A stretch of 64,000 nucleotides of DNA from Anaeramoeba flamelloides (taxonomy: Eukaryota; Metamonada; Anaeramoebidae), in NCBI GenBank assembly GCA_027625915.1, contig JANTQA010000051.1, positions 2,976,501-3,040,500 on the forward strand, written 5' to 3'. The translations under genes were made by a program, and so were the position numbers. Of this stretch, positions 1 through 12,124 are shown one piece after another (the stretch's first letter is position 1; each line of letters opens with the position of its first letter). The notes under the pieces are model-generated. The model was not told the DNA's origin, did not search any database, and worked only from the letters and a program-made list of their open reading frames with translations.

Positions 1-1
1 C

Positions 2-1696
2 GAAGGGCTACCATTAAAAATTTACAAAATATTTGCACAGTTTTTTTCAAAGGTTACTTGGAAAAGGATCGTTGAATTACGAGACGAAGTTTTTTTAGAA
101 AACGTCAGGGATTCTGGTGTGAAAAAGGGGATAATAAAAGTAGAATTCGGTTCGGAGCTTGAGAATAAGGAATGGGTGCAAATGGAACACGAAATACAAA
201 ATGAAAAATCAAGCGATGAACAATATAATGATGAGTGGGAATCACAAAATTTGGTGAAAAGAAACGAAGAAAAAAATCAAATTTTAAATCAATTACAAAA
301 TGAAAAAAAATTAAAAAAAAAAGAGTTGCCCTTCAAAACGTTTTTGAATGGATACGAGGCAGATAATGATGGAATAATTTCTTGTGATTATTATTCCGAT
401 GATGATGATGATGATGATGAAAATTTTCTAAATAATTTTAAGAAAAATAAATATAATACTAAAAATGATAATGATATTGATAATGAAAATGATAATAATT
501 CTGATGGAATTGAAAGTGTGAATGGGAAGAAGAAGAAAAGGAAGAAAAAAGAAAAGGAGAATGAGAAAGAAAAAGAAAAAAAAGGGAAAAAAAAAGGAAA
601 AAAAGGAAAAAAAGGAAAAAAAGGAAAAAAAGGAAAAAAAGGAAAAAAAGGAAAAAAAGGAAAAAAAGAAGAAAAAGAAGAAAAAGAAAAAGAAGAAAAA
701 GAAGAAAAAGAAAAAGAAAAAGAAGAAGAAAGAGAAGATAATTCATTTGATTATAGATCATTCGACACAAAAAGCAAAAGTATAACAGTTAATAAATCAA
801 TAATTGGTTATCAAAAAAATAATAAGGATGATCAAATCAAAACAAACAATCATAATAATTATAAAATTTATCAATATTCAGAAGATGATGATGATAATTT
901 TAATGATAATATGAATAAAAATAAAAGATTTAAAAGTATTAAAACGAAAATTAATAAAGCACCTGAACCAGAAATAATCCCACAATGGCAAACCTATACA
1001 TATCAACAATGGTTAGCAAATATTTTAAATCATATTTATCATGACTCGTCAACATTATCAGTTTTAAAATTAGAAGAAAATAATTTGCAATCATCTGGAC
1101 TAACCTTTGAGAGAACAGTTCGCGAATGGGAAGAAATCGGAAAGCTTGCACTTAAACTTCAAGATATTACAATGGCAGAGCAATCATTTTATAATACACT
1201 CAAATCAAAAAAATTCGAAAACGAAATTCATTTAACGGCCAATAAAACGGATTCTTTACTTAATTTAATCAAAATTAAATCAAAGCAAAATCAGTTTATC
1301 CAAGCCTTAATATATTGTGATTTAATGTTCAACTTTATAGATACCCCTCAAAAGCATTTTGAGTCGTTAATACCGGAATGCACATTTTTCCAATTTAAAA
1401 CTATTTGCTTTGAATTAATTTGTAAGTGCATATTTATTAAAGGTGCCATTTTTTTAAAAGACTTGATCGTCAATTATCCAGAAAAAGTTAAACAATTTGA
1501 AAACGAAAAATTGAAACGTGAAAATAATAACAACCAACAAACGAATAATAATTTCCAAAAGAATTTTAACAAAACCCAAAAAAAAAAAAAAAAAAAAAAA
1601 TCTAAAAATGTGAAAAATTTTGAAAAAATTAATCAAGAAATTGTTAATTTTTATGAAATTGCTATACAATTGCAGGTGGACGGATGGGATCGTTAA
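2..1696 (+). CDS. ChAPs-family protein (exomer-type TPR cargo adaptor), 5' partial
   Basis: The reading frame is open from the left edge of the window, so the gene begins outside it; the first in-window residues (EGLPLKIYKIFAQFF) already look conserved. The C-terminal third (about 960-1690) resembles the TPR-like part of ChAPs proteins (Chs5/Arf1-binding proteins such as yeast Bch1 and Chs6): a WLANILNHIYHD segment, then REWEEIGKLALKLQDITMAEQSFYN-like helices and a final ...VDGWDR-stop. In yeast these proteins form exomer, which sorts cargo at the trans-Golgi; a similar Golgi role here is inference. Between the conserved halves lie long low-complexity inserts: an Asp run near 400-420, a Lys-Lys-Gly repeat at 580-667, then Lys/Glu, and a Lys run near 1579-1600. 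These enlarge the protein without interrupting the frame. The family assignment rests on remembered motifs, not on an alignment. Confidence 0.6.
   Translation, partial: EGLPLKIYKIFAQFFSKVTWKRIVELRDEVFLENVRDSGVKKGIIKVEFGSELENKEWVQMEHEIQNEKSSDEQYNDEWESQNLVKRNEEKNQILNQLQNEKKLKKKELPFKTFLNGYEADNDGIISCDYYSDDDDDDDENFLNNFKKNKYNTKNDNDIDNENDNNSDGIESVNGKKKKRKKKEKENEKEKEKKGKKKGKKGKKGKKGKKGKKGKKGKKGKKEEKEEKEKEEKEEKEKEKEEEREDNSFDYRSFDTKSKSITVNKSIIGYQKNNKDDQIKTNNHNNYKIYQYSEDDDDNFNDNMNKNKRFKSIKTKINKAPEPEIIPQWQTYTYQQWLANILNHIYHDSSTLSVLKLEENNLQSSGLTFERTVREWEEIGKLALKLQDITMAEQSFYNTLKSKKFENEIHLTANKTDSLLNLIKIKSKQNQFIQALIYCDLMFNFIDTPQKHFESLIPECTFFQFKTICFELICKCIFIKGAIFLKDLIVNYPEKVKQFENEKLKRENNNNQQTNNNFQKNFNKTQKKKKKKKSKNVKNFEKINQEIVNFYEIAIQLQVDGWDR
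580..735 (+). repeat. In-frame (Lys-Lys-Gly)n and Lys/Glu coding repeat
   Basis: About nine tandem copies of the nonamer GGAAAAAAA (roughly 596-667) encode Lys-Lys-Gly units, followed by GAA/AAA codons giving a Lys/Glu stretch. The unit length is a multiple of three, so copy changes keep the ChAPs-like frame. Likely disordered, highly basic protein segment. Confidence 0.9.
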
Positions 1697-1889
1697 TTTA
1701 GAAATTCCTTTTTTATTAATCTAAGATTTTATTTATTTATATTTATATTTTTTTCTTTTTGCTTGTTTTTTCTTTTTATTTTTTCTCTTCTTTTTTCGTT
1801 TTTTTTTTTCCTTTTTTTCTTCAATATTTGATTTTATAAATTGAATAAATAAAATTATATTAATCCAATTTAAAAATTTTCTTCCAAAA

Positions 1890-2885
1890 TCAAGTCTAAA
1901 ATAATTATATTTAAGTGACCAGTACTCTACAGCAACAACCCAAAAATTGTAAACTATGTTATTGGTGGTATTCTCTACTTTTAAATTTTGATGATGCCAA
2001 GTGTAAAAAAATTCTGATCGACTAAGAAAGCCATTAAAGAAAATTTTTTTTTTTCGTATCAACTTTTTTTTTCATTTTTTCTGAAAAAGAAAACAATTAA
2101 ATTCATTTTATTTCTTACATTTTAAAATTTTTTTTCACCTGTTTATTTACCATTTTCATCATTATTATACTATAACAAGTCTTTGTTACCAGTAATATTT
2201 ATATAAAGAATTTATTTTTCTTTTTTGAGATAAAACTTTTGGTTAACCAAAAAGTTTATTTATTGAACCACTTGAAAATTATTATTATTGTTTTAAGGAG
2301 GATAGTTATAATTATGATAGTTTTAAAGTCATTTATAAATTATTACTTTGAAATTATATTTTTATACTAAGATGAAATTTGAATTTTAAAATGAAATGTT
2401 CTTCAAGATTTTTTGGAATTAAGATAATTTTATCCTCAAAATTCAAAATCAATTTTTTTTTACAATAATGATTTAAATTGTTTTAAATGATTCTTGTGAA
2501 TATGACCAAACATTATATTAATAATATTTATCAGAATTGAAAATTTTTTTATTCTTTTATTGTAATAAAGATAGATAATTTTTTTGGAACTTTAAGAAAT
2601 AATTTTTTTTTTTTGCTTTATAGATCTCAATTTAATTGATTGATTGTAGTTAAACTTTTATCGAAATTATAATTTATTTATGACCTATATCCCAATTAAT
2701 TTTATTGGCTGGGATTTGAATTGAAATATTAATGATTAAAAAAAATAATGATATAAAAAATGTTCTTCAAAAATCAATACTTTTATACATAAAACGAAAT
2801 ATATATTTTCCATTTTCAAGAACAAACTTAATTGTGAATGAAAATAATAAGCTACTAATTTTTAGTTTTCTATATATAAAACTAT
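1890..2885 (+). repeat. Dispersed repeat family A, copy 1 (about 1 kb, non-coding)
   Basis: This block just downstream of the ChAPs-like gene matches, in reverse orientation, the block at about 29690-30720 inside the BEACH intron. Shared landmarks in order include CTTTTGGTTAACCAAAA, TTATTATTGTTTTAAG, GATAATTTTATCCTCAAAAT and the stretch beginning AATAATAAGCTACT. Similarity is divergent (old) but collinear over nearly 1 kb. No coding capacity is seen, so it is probably a non-autonomous or decayed transposon. Ends are approximate. The remainder of the 1697-3806 gap shows only A+T-rich sequence. Confidence 0.7.
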
Positions 2886-3806
2886 TTTTCAGTCAAAGGG
2901 ACCCAATTTTATTGAAGAATAGAACATATTCTATAATTTTAGTTCATTATTCTTCTCAAAATAAATTTTAAATTTTTAATCTAAATCATTTTTTCTCATT
3001 TAACAATTTTTTTATTTTGGGAAATTTATTTATTTTTTTTCTTATTTCTATTTATATTTTTTTTTATAAAAGTCATTTGAAAACAAAAAAAAAACATTGA
3101 AATTTCAAAATAACTTTAGGAAAGTGGCAATTTATATTTTCTTTTCAAAAGAATATATTTACAATTAAAAAAAAATCTTCTAGTCAACAATTTTAATTTT
3201 CGAAAAGAAATTGAGAAATTTTACAAAGAAAGTTAACTGAAAATTTTTTGAACTTTTTTCATTAAAAATCATGTTTATTCGGTATTTCTTTGATGAATAT
3301 TGGCTCATGTCGGAAGTTTATTATTTCTCTTATTTCTAAACAATCTAAGTTTGTTTGATTTTTTAAAAAAAAATCGAATTTTTCATTTTTGGATGGGAAC
3401 TTTGAGTAAAATCGAGTTTCGATTGTTGGTAAAATAAAAAAGAAATAGAAATGAATATATTTTTTTGATGTATATTTAACGATACCCGTATCAAAAGTTC
3501 TAGAAATTTACTCAAGATCACGCTTTTGAAATCTTATAAATTAGCTATTTGGATAATATTTATATCTTAAAAAAATTAGAAAAAGTAATTCAAAGAATAT
3601 TTCATGTTATTAGTTGATAAAATAAAAATACTCTATTTCATCAAAACTTTCAAATAATTTATTTTGGATTCATAGGTATTCTGAAATAAACAATAGAATT
3701 CTAAAATACTAATACCACCCCGGTTTCAGCTCATTGTTAAAATAAAATAATCAATTAATTTTCTGTTTTCATTTTTTTATCTTTATTGAGTATATTTTTG
3801 ATATTT

Positions 3807-6800
3807 ATGTTTTGTTCATTATCTGGAGAACCAGCAAAAGATCCTGTTATTACCAAAAGTGGGTATATATTTGAAAGAAGGTTAATTGAAAAATATATTG
3901 AATCAAAAGGATCATGTCCAGTTACACAAGAAAGCTTGGAGAAAGAAGATCTTGTTTCAATTAAAGTACCCAAAACATCAAATCCAATCGATCCCAAATT
4001 AACTTCAATTCCACAATTTGTAGAAATTCTTCAAACAGAATGGGACTCCTTAGTTGTTGAATGCTTTGAACTTAAAAAATCACTTCAAAAGGTAGCTTTG
4101 TTCAAAAAATCACCTTCTTTTTTAAATTTTTTATCGCTTTTTCTTTTTTTGTTAATTGTTTAACTTTTTCTGTTTCTTCTATTATTCCAACTAATCAAAA
4201 ATCATCCAAAACAAATCAAAAAAAAAAAAAAAAAAAAAACAAAAAGAATCGAGAAGAATTAGCAAAAACGTTATACGAATATGATGCAGCATGTAGAGTT
4301 ATTGCCCGCTTAATAACTGAAAGAGACGAAGCCCGTGATGCATTATCAAAATATCAATTGCCTCAAAAACCACTTCAAATGAAAAACAAAAAAAAATCCA
4401 CACAACAAGAAATTCAAAAAACTATTGAAAAACAGATGGAAATTGAGCTTCAAAAAAATGAACCGACAAACCAAATCCCCAAAGGAAGGATCGAAAATAT
4501 AGTAACACTTTCAAAAAGGTACTTTTTATTTTTCTCTTTCAATCAAGATCCTTAACGTTTCTTTTCTCTTTCAACCAGAAAACAAACAAAAAAAGTTCAA
4601 ACAAACAAAAAACAAACAAAAAAAATTTCTCTTCTGGTTTGGTTTTTTTTGAAAAATTTTAAACAAATGAACAAGAGCTATCCTATTTTGCCTTTCCAAA
4701 TTCTTGTAAATATTATTATTTAGTCATTTAGTAATCTTTTCTTTAAAATACAAAGAACCAATCAGATTTGAATACAAATCAAACGAACATTTCCTTTTAA
4801 AAAAGTGTGAACTTTACTTTTTTTTTAATAATATGCTGAAAGTGGGCCTAGTGAATTTTATCGTCTGTGCTAAGGGTTGTTCTAAAAACTTTTTTGTTAC
4901 ACTTTTTGAAAAAGGATATTCAACTCCAATTTTTTCTTGCTCACCATCTTTTCATTTTCAGCCAATATTCAAAAAAAAAACATAAACGACCTTCAATTTA
5001 AACAAAACTTTCATACTTTAACAATCAAAAAAAATTGAAACCTTAGTCTGTACTTTCTCATTTCTTTCTTGGTACAATAAACCGATTTACTTGTGATTGG
5101 AAATACATTTTCAATTACCAATTTGGCGTTCCCAAAAAAAATTGTCAAATCGATTTTAATTGTAAAATGGTAGTAAAAAGTTCTCATTTTCAAATATTAT
5201 TTTTACATATTTTTTCCTTCATTTTAAAACAAAAACCAAGACCAAAAATTAGGTTGGTTATTGCAATTAAAAGAGAATTCAAAACACCACACTAAACAAA
5301 AAAATAAGCATATTCATTTACCAATTTTGAAAATTTAATTGTAAACATTCGTAAAATCGAACTTTTTTTGGTTTTTTGTTGTTCTGATTTCCCTTTTCAT
5401 GTGAAATTTTATTTTAGGAGTTTAACAATGTATGTTAATCCAGTTTGAGATAATGCCAGTTTCAGATATCTTGACTGATCAGTGAAAAAATAAGAAAAAA
5501 AATATTCTTTCAAAAAATTTTCATTTTCACTACCATTTTTTAATTAAAACTGATTTGACAATTTTTTTCCGAAATCATCAATTTTTTCTGGAAAGTATAA
5601 TTTGATTTTAAAATTTTTACTACAATTATCTTAAAAAAGTCTGACTTTATTTTTTTTTTTTTTTGTATAAAATCTCGTAATGTCTAAGGTATTTCCGAAA
5701 AAGAGGGGCTTTTTTTTATTATCTTATAAATAGTATTCTCTTTTTAAGTCTTTTTATTCGTAAATTAAAAAAATTACAATTAAGAGGAATATTAATACCA
5801 ATTGAACCAATACCTATTGTTTGTATTTATTCTCAAAAGATGTTCATAAAAATAATCCAAAAAATGAAAAAAAAAAATAGCACTTTTTTTGGTTAAAACA
5901 GTGTACAACCAATTTCAATAAAAAAATGAACAATAGAAAAAGGATACAAACGATTTTTTAAAACAATAAAATACAGTTATAAGTTTTTTCATTATATGAG
6001 AAATTTTATCAAGATTAAACACGACAAGAATAGCACAATCCATACAAATACTTTCAAGACTTTTTTGAACTTTCAGACTGACAGTATGCAAGATTTCAGT
6101 CTCTGATATTCTTTCATATTGTTTCAAATTTCAAATACTTGATACAAACTTTTGTAAGCCAAAAAAGGAATAAAAATAATAATTAATAAAAGATAACATT
6201 TTGAATTTAATTGAAATTTTTGAAAGTTATCTAAAAGAAAAATATTTGTAAACTTTCAATAACCTGAAACTCTTTTTATGAAAACCAAAAATTGGAAAGT
6301 TGTTTAAATTACATGTTTTTAAAAGTTTAACTTGTAAAAACTTTTAAATTGAAAGTTGTTGCATTGTGATCTTCTAATTCCTTTCAAAATTTGGAACAAT
6401 TTCAAAAAAAACAAAGTGTTGCTAAGGAAAAAAAGTGACTACAATTTTTGTGCTATTCTTGTCGTGAAACTCTTCGAAAAAAAATTTTTTCGATCCAAAA
6501 TAGGGTAATATGTTTTCAATTCGATTTGAAAATTAGTTGTGATTAAACTCTTTTAGGAAAATATTTTTTTCAAAAAAAATAACCAACTCACTATTTTCAC
6601 CATCTAAAAAATATCTTATAAAATTGTGATCAGAAACTTTGATATCTTTTATTTAAGTAACGTCCATACTAACAAATAAATTTAATTAGTATGAAGAATC
6701 CATTCACAATGAATAAAATTTTTTTAATTAAAATAGTTTATTAAGATGGGATTTAATAAAGATATTTGAAAATCAATTTGCTCTACTTTTTTGGAAATAG

Positions 6801-8159
6801 CTTACATTTGACAGCAAATTTTAACATTTTTTTTTTTGAATTAATCAATTATTTTTTAGATGACTAGATTTCGCCCACTTACACCAACTTCAAGACTGTT
6901 CTATTTTATTTTCCTTTTTAAAAAATACGAGTCAAAATAAATACTGTTGAAATATTTCACAGAAATGTGATTTATTAAGTCATCACTAATTCAAGTATTA
7001 AAACCATTCAAAAATATGCTTGAAGATAAAAAAAAAAAAAATATATTCATATTTTTTTTTTTTTGAATATTAATTTATGTAAACTTTTCAGAAACACTTA
7101 ATTATTTCTTAACAAATTTTAAATTTTGCAATTTTCCAATTATTAATTAGATTATCGACCGAAAGAAAAAAAATGAGATCAAATCTGAGAAAAAAACACC
7201 TTGTATTGCCAAAAGTTAAACAGTTCAAACAGAAATACATCAATAAGAATGTGCTTGGGGAGGGGGAGCATTGCATAAAAACTTTAGATACTATTGAGAA
7301 TATACCAAATATAGTCATCACTTTAGGAAGCGAGGGGGGAACGAGCGTAAGTGATTATTCAATTTCACGTACCCTTGCAATAACAAAGAAGAAATCAGAC
7401 AATAATTGCTTACTTGTGCACCCTACAAATTCTCTTTTTCTTCTTGGAACTGCCCAAGGTTGCGTTGAATGCTATAATTATAATATTGACAAATCAGTTA
7501 AACATCCAAAGGTCTGTGAATCAAATTTCACGATGCAGGTTTCAAATCCTTCACCCATAATGGGAATGAGCTTACACCCAGACAAAAAAACACTCCTTAC
7601 TTATTCGAAAAACAATATCTTCCAGCTATCAGACCTCGAAACACAAAAAACCTTTTCAAATCACATTAATAATAACAATAATCAAATAACTTCAAGTTGC
7701 ATCCACCCTGACGGAATTCTGTTTTTGTTTGGCACTCAGCAAGGTGAGATTCATCTTTGGGATGTTAGATCAGAACAAATTGCACTCACACTTTCTCATA
7801 ATAACGAATCTCAAATCGATCAAATTATTAGCTCAAATTATGGTATACATCTTGGCTCAGTAACAAGTGATTCTAAAGTAAATATATGGGATCTACGAGA
7901 ACAAAGAGTTTTGCAAACTTTTGGGAAAGTTGAAAAGAATAAACCAAAAACTTCTATAGATTTTGACCAAACCGGTTCTCATTTATGTATCGGATTCCTT
8001 GATACTATACAGATAGTTGAATCAAAAAATTGGAACGTGATAAAAGAGTTAAAACTTTTTGATAAATCGTCTTCAATACAAGATTTGTCTTGGGGTAAGA
8101 ATGAAGGTATTACAGTGGGCTCTTCAAAAGGAGTCATTGAACATTTTTCCATCTCCTAA
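3807..8159 (+). CDS. PRP19: Pre-mRNA-processing factor 19 (U-box E3 ubiquitin ligase, WD40)
   Basis: Three exons: 3807-4091, 4247-4518 and 7151-8159, with phases that join exactly (0, then 2) to give about 521 aa, close to human PRPF19 (504 aa). Exon 1 carries the U-box: it starts MFCSLSGEPAKDPV and has the ERRLIEKYI and SIPQFVEILQTEWD segments typical of Prp19. Exon 2 has the hallmark YEYDAACRVIARL of the coiled-coil region. Exon 3 begins LSTERKK, matching the conserved LTTERKKRGK stretch, then a seven-bladed WD40 propeller with CIHPDGILFLFGTQQGEIHLWD and VNIWDLRE. Prp19 is the scaffold ligase of the NineTeen complex, needed for spliceosome activation and DNA-damage response in the nucleus. 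The ATG at 3807 is chosen because the protein then starts like yeast and human Prp19; upstream in-frame codons lie in 5' leader. The second intron (2632 bp) is very long and contains a small inverted-repeat element. Confidence 0.93.
4092..4246 (+). other. PRP19 intron 1
   Basis: GTAGCT donor after ...CTTCAAAAG and AG acceptor at 4245-4246 after a long A run. Phase 0. Removing it joins the U-box exon to the DAACRVIARL exon in frame. Confidence 0.85.
4519..7150 (+). other. PRP19 intron 2 (2.6 kb)
   Basis: GTACTT donor at 4519 and ATTAG acceptor at 7149-7150. Phase 2 on both sides; the split codon restores Arg followed by LSTERKK, which matches the family. The intron is A+T-rich, has no convincing coding sequence, and holds a TIR-bounded insertion at 6020-6466. 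Confidence 0.88.
6020..6466. mobile_element. Small TIR element (MITE-like) in PRP19 intron
   Basis: Perfect 18-bp inverted repeats, CACGACAAGAATAGCACA at 6020-6037 and its complement at 6449-6466, bound a 447-bp A+T-rich interior. Both flanks read AAA, a possible but low-complexity 3-bp target duplication. A 70-codon minus-strand frame (5915-6127) overlaps the left end and is not recognised. Superfamily unknown; probably a non-autonomous DNA transposon. Confidence 0.5.
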
Positions 8160-10517
8160 TTGTTTGATTTTAGATTTTTGGGTTCTTTATTTATATAATT
8201 TTTTCTCTTCTCTTCTCTTTTTTTTTTTTTTTTTCTTTTTCTTTTATTTATTTTTTTTTTTTCCAATTGATAGAATTTTAAATTATTATTTTTTTGGTTT
8301 AAAAAACCTTTAATTATACCCATCAAAACTCAACGAATGATTATCAATTATATTAATAAAAATAAAATGATTATCTTTAAAAATTTTTATTTCAAATTTT
8401 TGAGAAACAAACAAAAAGATCTCAAAAATAGTCAATTTTTTCAACAAATTTTGAATAATTGATCAATAAAAGAAAAATCCTTTACCAAAAGATGGTATTA
8501 AAAAAAAATTTGTTGTGTTTAATCCTCAATTTTGTGTTTAATTATATATTTTTTATTTTATAAATTGATCTTACTTTGAATTTTCACTAAGATTCCAAAT
8601 AAAAATGGTATTAATCTTTTTTAACGTGTTTAACTTTTGTTCCAATGGAGAGATCCTCAGAGTTCTCACCCTATTCCTTACTCCATTTCAATAAAAATTC
8701 CCGAACAACTTCCTGTTCGTGTTAAAATTTTTCAAATTATAACAAGGATTATCTTCCAACCAACAGAAAATTTGAAAAAATCTTTTTTTTTTTTTGATAT
8801 TTGACACAAAACTTGTCAAAAAAAAATGTTTTTAAAGAAAAATTACTTATGTTTACTATTAAAAGAAAATAATTGTATCAACTTTTTACCCAAGAAAATT
8901 CTGCCAAAGTCTAATGTGATCCTCAATGGCCAAATCAATTAAAATAATGATTTGAAAATTTACATTCCTAAATAAAAACCTTTTTTTTTTTTTTATAATT
9001 ATAGAACTGAGATAAATCAACAAAATCACCTCCAGTTTACTATTAGTTTTTTTTTTTTAATTTGAGAAACAAAAAGAAAATATATGAAATTTTTTATTTA
9101 TTTCTCAAATTAAAAAAAACGTAGGCACTCTACAGCACTCACGGCAACGCATGAAACCATAAATTTATTTAGAAATTTTTTATATTAGCTCTAATGTATT
9201 TATTGCGGTTTTAAGAATTAAATCAAGAAAAAATTGCAAAATAATAAATATTCCAAATATAATTATATTTGTTCTTTCTTGATCAAAGATCTCAGTTAGT
9301 CTATACACTAATAATTGAGAGTAATAGTGGAATTTTTATTTTTTAGAATTTTTATATAATTGCTTGAAAATGCTTTGAATTTTCAAAAATGGATTGACAA
9401 AAGGAATTTAGAAAATAAAGTTTCCTCTTGATTTTTAAGAACTGATTATCATTTTTTTTTAATTGGGATTCTAAAGATGTTTTTATTAATGTAACTCAAC
9501 TTTTTTGAGTCGTGAGAGGAATAAATAAATATTTGAAAATGTATTTTACCATTGAAAATTTCAATTTTTTTTAGTTGAGTTTGTGAATTTCAAAACTATT
9601 ATTTCAAAATTTGAAATTGTTCTTGTTAATGAGGATCAAAAATAAAAAAAAAATTAATTGAATTTTTTTTTAATTTTTTAAATTTTTTTTTTTTGCTGAA
9701 TGATGTAAATTGATTTCGTGTATATAATAACGTATACTATGATTAATTCGAAATTCAAAAGTATACAATATATAATTTCTTTCTCTGTAATATTAAAATA
9801 TTATTTAACAAGAAAAATAAATTTGATTATTTTTTCATCCTCTTTCAAATATAACTTTTATTTTATCTCTGGAAGTTATGCTAAAAAAATAATAAAAAAT
9901 AAATTTTTTTCTATGAATATTTATATTGTTTATTACTAGAAAAAAGATTTTTGTTAGATAATACTCGACAGATTTAGAGTAATAATATTTCTTTTTTTCA
10001 AAAATTTTTTTTCATTGTTTTTTCAATTTAACTGGTTAGATTTATTGTAAATTTCCTTAAATATTAAAAAAAGAAGGAAATATTGGTAGAAGAAATATGT
10101 ATTTTCTATTGATCTAATTTAATCATTTATTATTATTATTATTTTAAATGGTACTTAAAATCTATTCGAGTTAATCAGTGTATTTAATTTGAGTGTTTTA
10201 AAGGGATGCGCAAATAACTTATCAAAAAATGTTATATTCAAGATAAAAATGTTTTTTTTTTTGTTTAGGTAATTACTTTAAACATGTTTATTAAGAACAC
10301 TAACTTAATCTAGCTATAAAAATACAAAATAAATAAAATAAAACTTTGAAGATATTTATTTGATTTTCAATTTTTACATAAATTATTTTTTTCTTTCAAG
10401 ATCTATACCACTTCAATGAAAAATAACTACTCTAATTTGAAACTTTGTTTCAAAAAAATGCAAAATATTTTTACTTTAGGATGCTATAAATATTACACGA
10501 TCACGAAAAATATATTA
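8160..10517. other. Intergenic, no gene seen
   Basis: A+T-rich sequence with many T and A runs downstream of PRP19. A few open frames (for example 9718-9939) are low-complexity and show no recognisable domain. No tRNA or structured RNA recognised. Confidence 0.6.
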
Positions 10518-10712
10518 CAGTCAGTTTCACTTTTAAGGCACAAACTTCCAACGAAATTTAAGGCACAATAAAAATCTCAAATTAAGGCACAAAATTCAAA
10601 TTCTAGTAAAATAAATTGTAAAAAAAAAAATACAAATTTTGTTCCTTAATTTGAGATTTTATTTTGCCTTAAATTTCGTTGAAAGTATGTGCCTTAAAAG
10701 TGGAACTGACTG
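10518..10712. mobile_element. Tc1/mariner-type MITE, copy 1
   Basis: A 195-bp near-perfect palindrome whose arms begin CAGTCAGTTTCACTTTTAAG and run for about 90 bp each, containing repeated AAGGCACAA and CTCAAATTAAGGCAC motifs. It is flanked on both sides by TA (10516-10517 and 10713-10714), the Tc1/mariner target site. Two sister copies lie at 17973 and 22197. No coding capacity, so it would need a transposase in trans. Confidence 0.9.
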
Positions 10713-11069
10713 TACTTATTTTCTAAAATTCATTCAATAAATGGGAGTTAATATTATAACCCCAGAAATCCATTTTAATTAAAAACAAACAGAAAAAATA
10801 TTTTTTCTAAATAAAAACCAGAAAAAGAGAAAGAAACATAAGAAAAAATGGAAATTAACAAAATAATTAAAAAAAAATTATAAAATTTAATAATAAAAAG
10901 TTGTATTTTGTAGTTAAAGTGTTAAAAGAACGGGAGAAATTCTTTTTATTAATTTTTTTTAATAAGATCGTTATTATTTAAATTTTTAATATAACGTCTT
11001 TTAATCTATAAACCTGATTTTTCTAACTTTTATTTTTCCTTTTTTGTTTCTGTATGATTTAAACTAAAA

Positions 11070-11960
11070 TCATAATTCAAAATTTTTAACACACCAAAAT
11101 TCAATTTTCTAAAAAAAATATTTTTTAATAAATTTGAGAAGAAATGACAAATTGGACCATTCACCAATTGAAATGATATCACTTATTTATAAATTAAAAT
11201 ACTCACAAAACAAAAAATAAATAATTATCATTAATAATAAATCAAGTGTGTGTTGAAAATTTTGGAGAGAGCCAAACATAAGATATACTGGTATTTTTTT
11301 TTTAAATTCTATTAGGATTTTTGATTGATCAAAGGACTGGCGCCATTGACTAATCATATTTGAGTTCTTCAATTTTGAACAACTCAATTTTAACCTAATC
11401 TCAATCAACTGTTTGAAAAAAATTTTGATTGAACAAAACAAGTTACCTTAATCTAGAAAAGGAAATTAAAACAAAAAACTAAAAGATGAAAAAAATATTT
11501 TCATTTATTTAATTATTTATTTATTTATTTGAGAAAGGATTAATTAAAGAAAATTTATCAAATAAAAAAAGAGAGAAGAAGAAAAATCATATATATATAT
11601 ATATAATACTATCATTTTTATGACCAATAGAAATGATAGGCGCACTGAATACACAGGAGGAGTAAAAACACGATAGTAAGATTATCGTTTACCTATAAAA
11701 ATCCCACAATCTGTGATTAATAATTTGTATTCCACTATCGTTAAGTTTTTTTTTTATTTAAAAGAATCGAGTAAAATCCTTGATTTTAACTCTATTCTTT
11801 TGAATTAAAAAAAAAAAAATAATAACCTAGACACGACATTTCAGAGTTGGGGACAAAAAATAATTTTTAGATTTATAAAAATCAAAATTATTCCAAATTT
11901 GAATGAAATTATATTATTGTAATTATTTGTATTATTTTAACTGAATGGAAAATTCGGAAT
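11070..11960 (+). repeat. Dispersed repeat family C, copy 1, with internal insertion
   Basis: Collinear with 58915-59460: both start ATTCAAAATTTTTAACACACC, share TACTCACAAAACAAAAAATA and ATTTGAGTTCTTC, and later AATGAAATT(A/G)TATTATTGT. In this copy the two halves are separated by about 370 bp (roughly 11490-11870) absent from the other copy. The extra sequence contains an (AT)n run and two small hairpins. Non-coding. Confidence 0.7.
11490..11870. repeat. Insertion inside repeat C with hairpins and (AT)n
   Basis: Segment present in repeat C copy 1 but not copy 2. It holds an (AT)8 run at 11589-11604, a stem CTATCATTT/AAATGATAG at 11610-11640 and a longer stem-loop at about 11758-11808 (TTAAAAGAAT...ATTCTTTTGAA). 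The exact ends and any target duplication are not clear. Confidence 0.45.
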
Positions 11961-12124
11961 TGTAGTATGTTATCCAGTCAAAGTTACCCAGTTTTTGCAC
12001 ATGAATTATATGTGCTTTAAGGGTTTGAATCAATATTTTGAGTAAAAATTTTAATTAAGACAAGTTCAAAATTTCCTCCTATTTTTTCTCATTTTACTTT
12101 TTTTTTTATTCGATTTTTTTTGCA

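Noticed and set aside
459-785. Leu/Phe-rich minus-strand and Lys-rich alternate plus-strand frames
   Set aside because: Shadows of the purine-rich coding repeat in the ChAPs-like gene; no independent protein features.
5915-6127. 70-codon minus-strand frame in the PRP19 intron
   Set aside because: It overlaps the TIR of a small element, has no recognised domain and ends in Phe/Ser low complexity.
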